Assembly: GCA_003142435.1 (NCBI GenBank)
Contig: PLMI01000030.1
Span: 484-7,588 of the forward strand
Direction of reading: 5' to 3'
Origin: Coxiellaceae bacterium
GTDB taxonomy: Bacteria; Pseudomonadota; Gammaproteobacteria; UBA9339
Length of the DNA: 7,105 nt
The notes under the pieces were generated by a model. That model worked only from the letters and a program-made list of their open reading frames with translations. It ran no database searches and had not been told where the DNA came from. A program made the translations under genes and the position numbers. Positions 5,953 to 7,105 of the stretch are shown here, one piece after another; within the stretch, counting starts at the first letter, position 1; every line of letters begins with the position of its first letter.

Positions 5953-6758
5953 AATTTATTTAAGTTAAGAGGCGATGGTGGAGAACTGAATAAAATAGAA
6001 GAAGGATTATCTTTTGTTCGCTCGGAAAGTTGTTTTACATTTTGCGCAATTCCTTGTAAATTCGCCATCATTTCCATTATTTGTTTGTTAAATGTCATAA
6101 GGTATTTGTTTGTGTTATCGACAGTTTCATTTGTCGATTTTATGAGATCTTGAAGCGAACTAAATGTTTTCGGCAGATCTATTTTTCTCAATTCATCTAA
6201 CAAATATTCAGCATTGTCTCCAAAGAATGCCAAGGTGCTGGGAGTCGAAGGAATGTACGGATTTTCTGGTGTCCAGGAGATAGGCAAAGGCGTTTTGGAA
6301 GCCGCGGTGTTAAAATCAAGATCAATGAAGGCAGAACCTGTTAGCCCTTGAATAGATAGTTTTGCTCGAAGTCCCTTAGCAATTGCCGCATTAACTTTAT
6401 CTCTAAATTCTTCCTCATTATTGGTAATATTCAAAAATCTTGGCGAAAGAGCCATTTTCACGTAAATGTAGGTTGAGATAGCAAGAGTTTTTTGCCCTTT
6501 AAGTGTTTGTGCTTCGGCAAAATCATAAACACTGCTTATTGGTGCAATATCTGTGACATTGCCAATTTGCATCCCGCGATATTTTACCGGAGAGCCAACA
6601 GATAGTCCTTGCACTGATTCATTGAAATACGTTTCTGTGTAAAGTACATTTTTTGTAGCTTTTTTTGCGCCCCAAAACAAGAGAGCCGCAACGAGAAGAG
6701 CAAGTCCCAGTAGAACAAAAAGGCCTATGAAAAAATAATTTACTTTTCTGCCTGCCAT
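5949..6758 (-). CDS. MlaD-family MCE-domain protein
   Basis: Inner-membrane-anchored lipid-binding subunit of an Mla-type ABC transporter, 269 residues. A short cytoplasmic N-terminus precedes one transmembrane helix (about 9-30), then a single MCE domain (about 38-150). That domain has the family-typical stretch VQGLSVGSPVKYRGMQIGNV (49-68) and a closing segment, RAKLSIQGLTGSAFIDLDF (131-149). Residues 165-255 include a long helical region (180-248) that in this family forms a collar or tube below the MCE ring. The C-terminal tail is Pro/Ser-rich. It lies 3 nt downstream of the ATPase gene and overlaps the lipoprotein gene by 4 nt. This ATPase, MCE protein and auxiliary lipoprotein order differs from the classic mlaFEDCB operon, so it is probably a paralogous MCE system; mlaD itself is not claimed. 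Confidence 0.88.
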   Translation of the reverse strand: MAGRKVNYFFIGLFVLLGLALLVAALLFWGAKKATKNVLYTETYFNESVQGLSVGSPVKYRGMQIGNVTDIAPISSVYDFAEAQTLKGQKTLAISTYIYVKMALSPRFLNITNNEEEFRDKVNAAIAKGLRAKLSIQGLTGSAFIDLDFNTAASKTPLPISWTPENPYIPSTPSTLAFFGDNAEYLLDELRKIDLPKTFSSLQDLIKSTNETVDNTNKYLMTFNKQIMEMMANLQGIAQNVKQLSERTKDNPSSILFSSPPSPLNLNKL

Positions 6759-6761
6759 ATT

Positions 6762-7105
6762 TTACGCGATCCGATGAAAAAAGTTATAAACTACTGTGTT
6801 AGAGCTATTGCGTAATTCTTTTGGTAATCCTTCCGCTATTATTTTTTTATTATGCAACATTATTACTCTTGTCGCAATGGCATAAATGCTTGCTAATTCA
6901 TGTGAAACAATTACGAACGTCATGCCAAGAGTTTGTGCTAATTGAATAATTAAATTATCTAATTGCGCTGCGGTAGTTGGATCAAGACCCAAAGTCGGTT
7001 CATCTAAAAACAATATTTTTGGATGATGCAGCATTCCCCTAGCTATCTCTAGTCTTCGCTTCATCCCGCCAGAAAACCTCTTGACCAGTTCATCCTTACG
7101 GTCTA
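6762..7105 (-). CDS. ABC transporter ATPase of the Mla-type operon, C-terminal part
   Basis: The C-terminal 113 residues are visible; the 5' end, including Walker A, lies beyond the right edge, and the frame is open to the edge. Motifs in order are the ABC signature FSGGMKRRLEIARG, Walker B ILFLDEPTLGLD with the catalytic Glu, the D-loop (GLDP) and the H-loop VIVSHE. After the H-loop the sequence (SIYAIATRVIMLHNKKIIAEG) and the NFFHR ending fit the MlaF-type ATPase of MCE systems. The signature-to-Walker B stretch looks more like ABC-2/DrrA-type exporters, which is a mild mismatch. An in-frame ATG at 7064 lies inside the signature motif and cannot be the true start. The permease gene would be expected upstream. 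Confidence 0.88.
   Translation of the reverse strand, partial: DRKDELVKRFSGGMKRRLEIARGMLHHPKILFLDEPTLGLDPTTAAQLDNLIIQLAQTLGMTFVIVSHELASIYAIATRVIMLHNKKIIAEGLPKELRNSSNTVVYNFFHRIA

Overview
The window is AT-rich bacterial DNA. It appears to come from a Gram-negative proteobacterium, because it encodes two outer-membrane-type lipoproteins and an MCE/Mla-type lipid transport operon. The YgiQ-type radical SAM protein, the OsmB-like lipoprotein and the AdiC-like antiporter point to Gammaproteobacteria. The low GC, the small GTCATTCCCGC palindromic repeat and a possible effector-like gene suggest a host-associated lineage such as Legionellales; this placement is inference only.

Layout. Positions 44-1363 (minus) encode an APC-superfamily antiporter close in sequence to AdiC. 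A 150-bp divergent promoter region separates it from a 72-residue glycine-zipper lipoprotein (1514-1732, plus) that has a strong promoter and Shine-Dalgarno site. That gene converges on ygiQ (1836-3800, minus), and the two share a bidirectional terminator whose loop holds the ygiQ stop codon. Upstream of ygiQ is an unrecognised 335-residue protein (3957-4964, minus) with an apparent papain-like Cys-His-Asp triad (C97, H135, D153). A gene-free stretch of about 370 bp (4965-5334) follows. It holds a TTAA-TTAA inverted/direct repeat upstream of the triad protein, a small hairpin, and a roughly 115-bp MITE-like element with a nested palindrome. The rest (5335 to the right edge, minus) is the end of an Mla-type operon: ABC ATPase (5' end outside the window), MCE-domain protein and auxiliary lipoprotein. 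These are packed with a 3-nt gap and a 4-nt overlap and end in an A/T-rich intrinsic terminator.

How the genes work together. Only the three Mla-type genes form a clear functional unit: cytoplasmic ATPase, inner-membrane-anchored MCE substrate-binding subunit and periplasmic lipoprotein, with the permease presumably encoded just upstream. The permease, OsmB-like lipoprotein and ygiQ look like independent units. The most novel item is the triad-bearing protein, a candidate secreted cysteine protease or deamidase with its own possible regulatory box.
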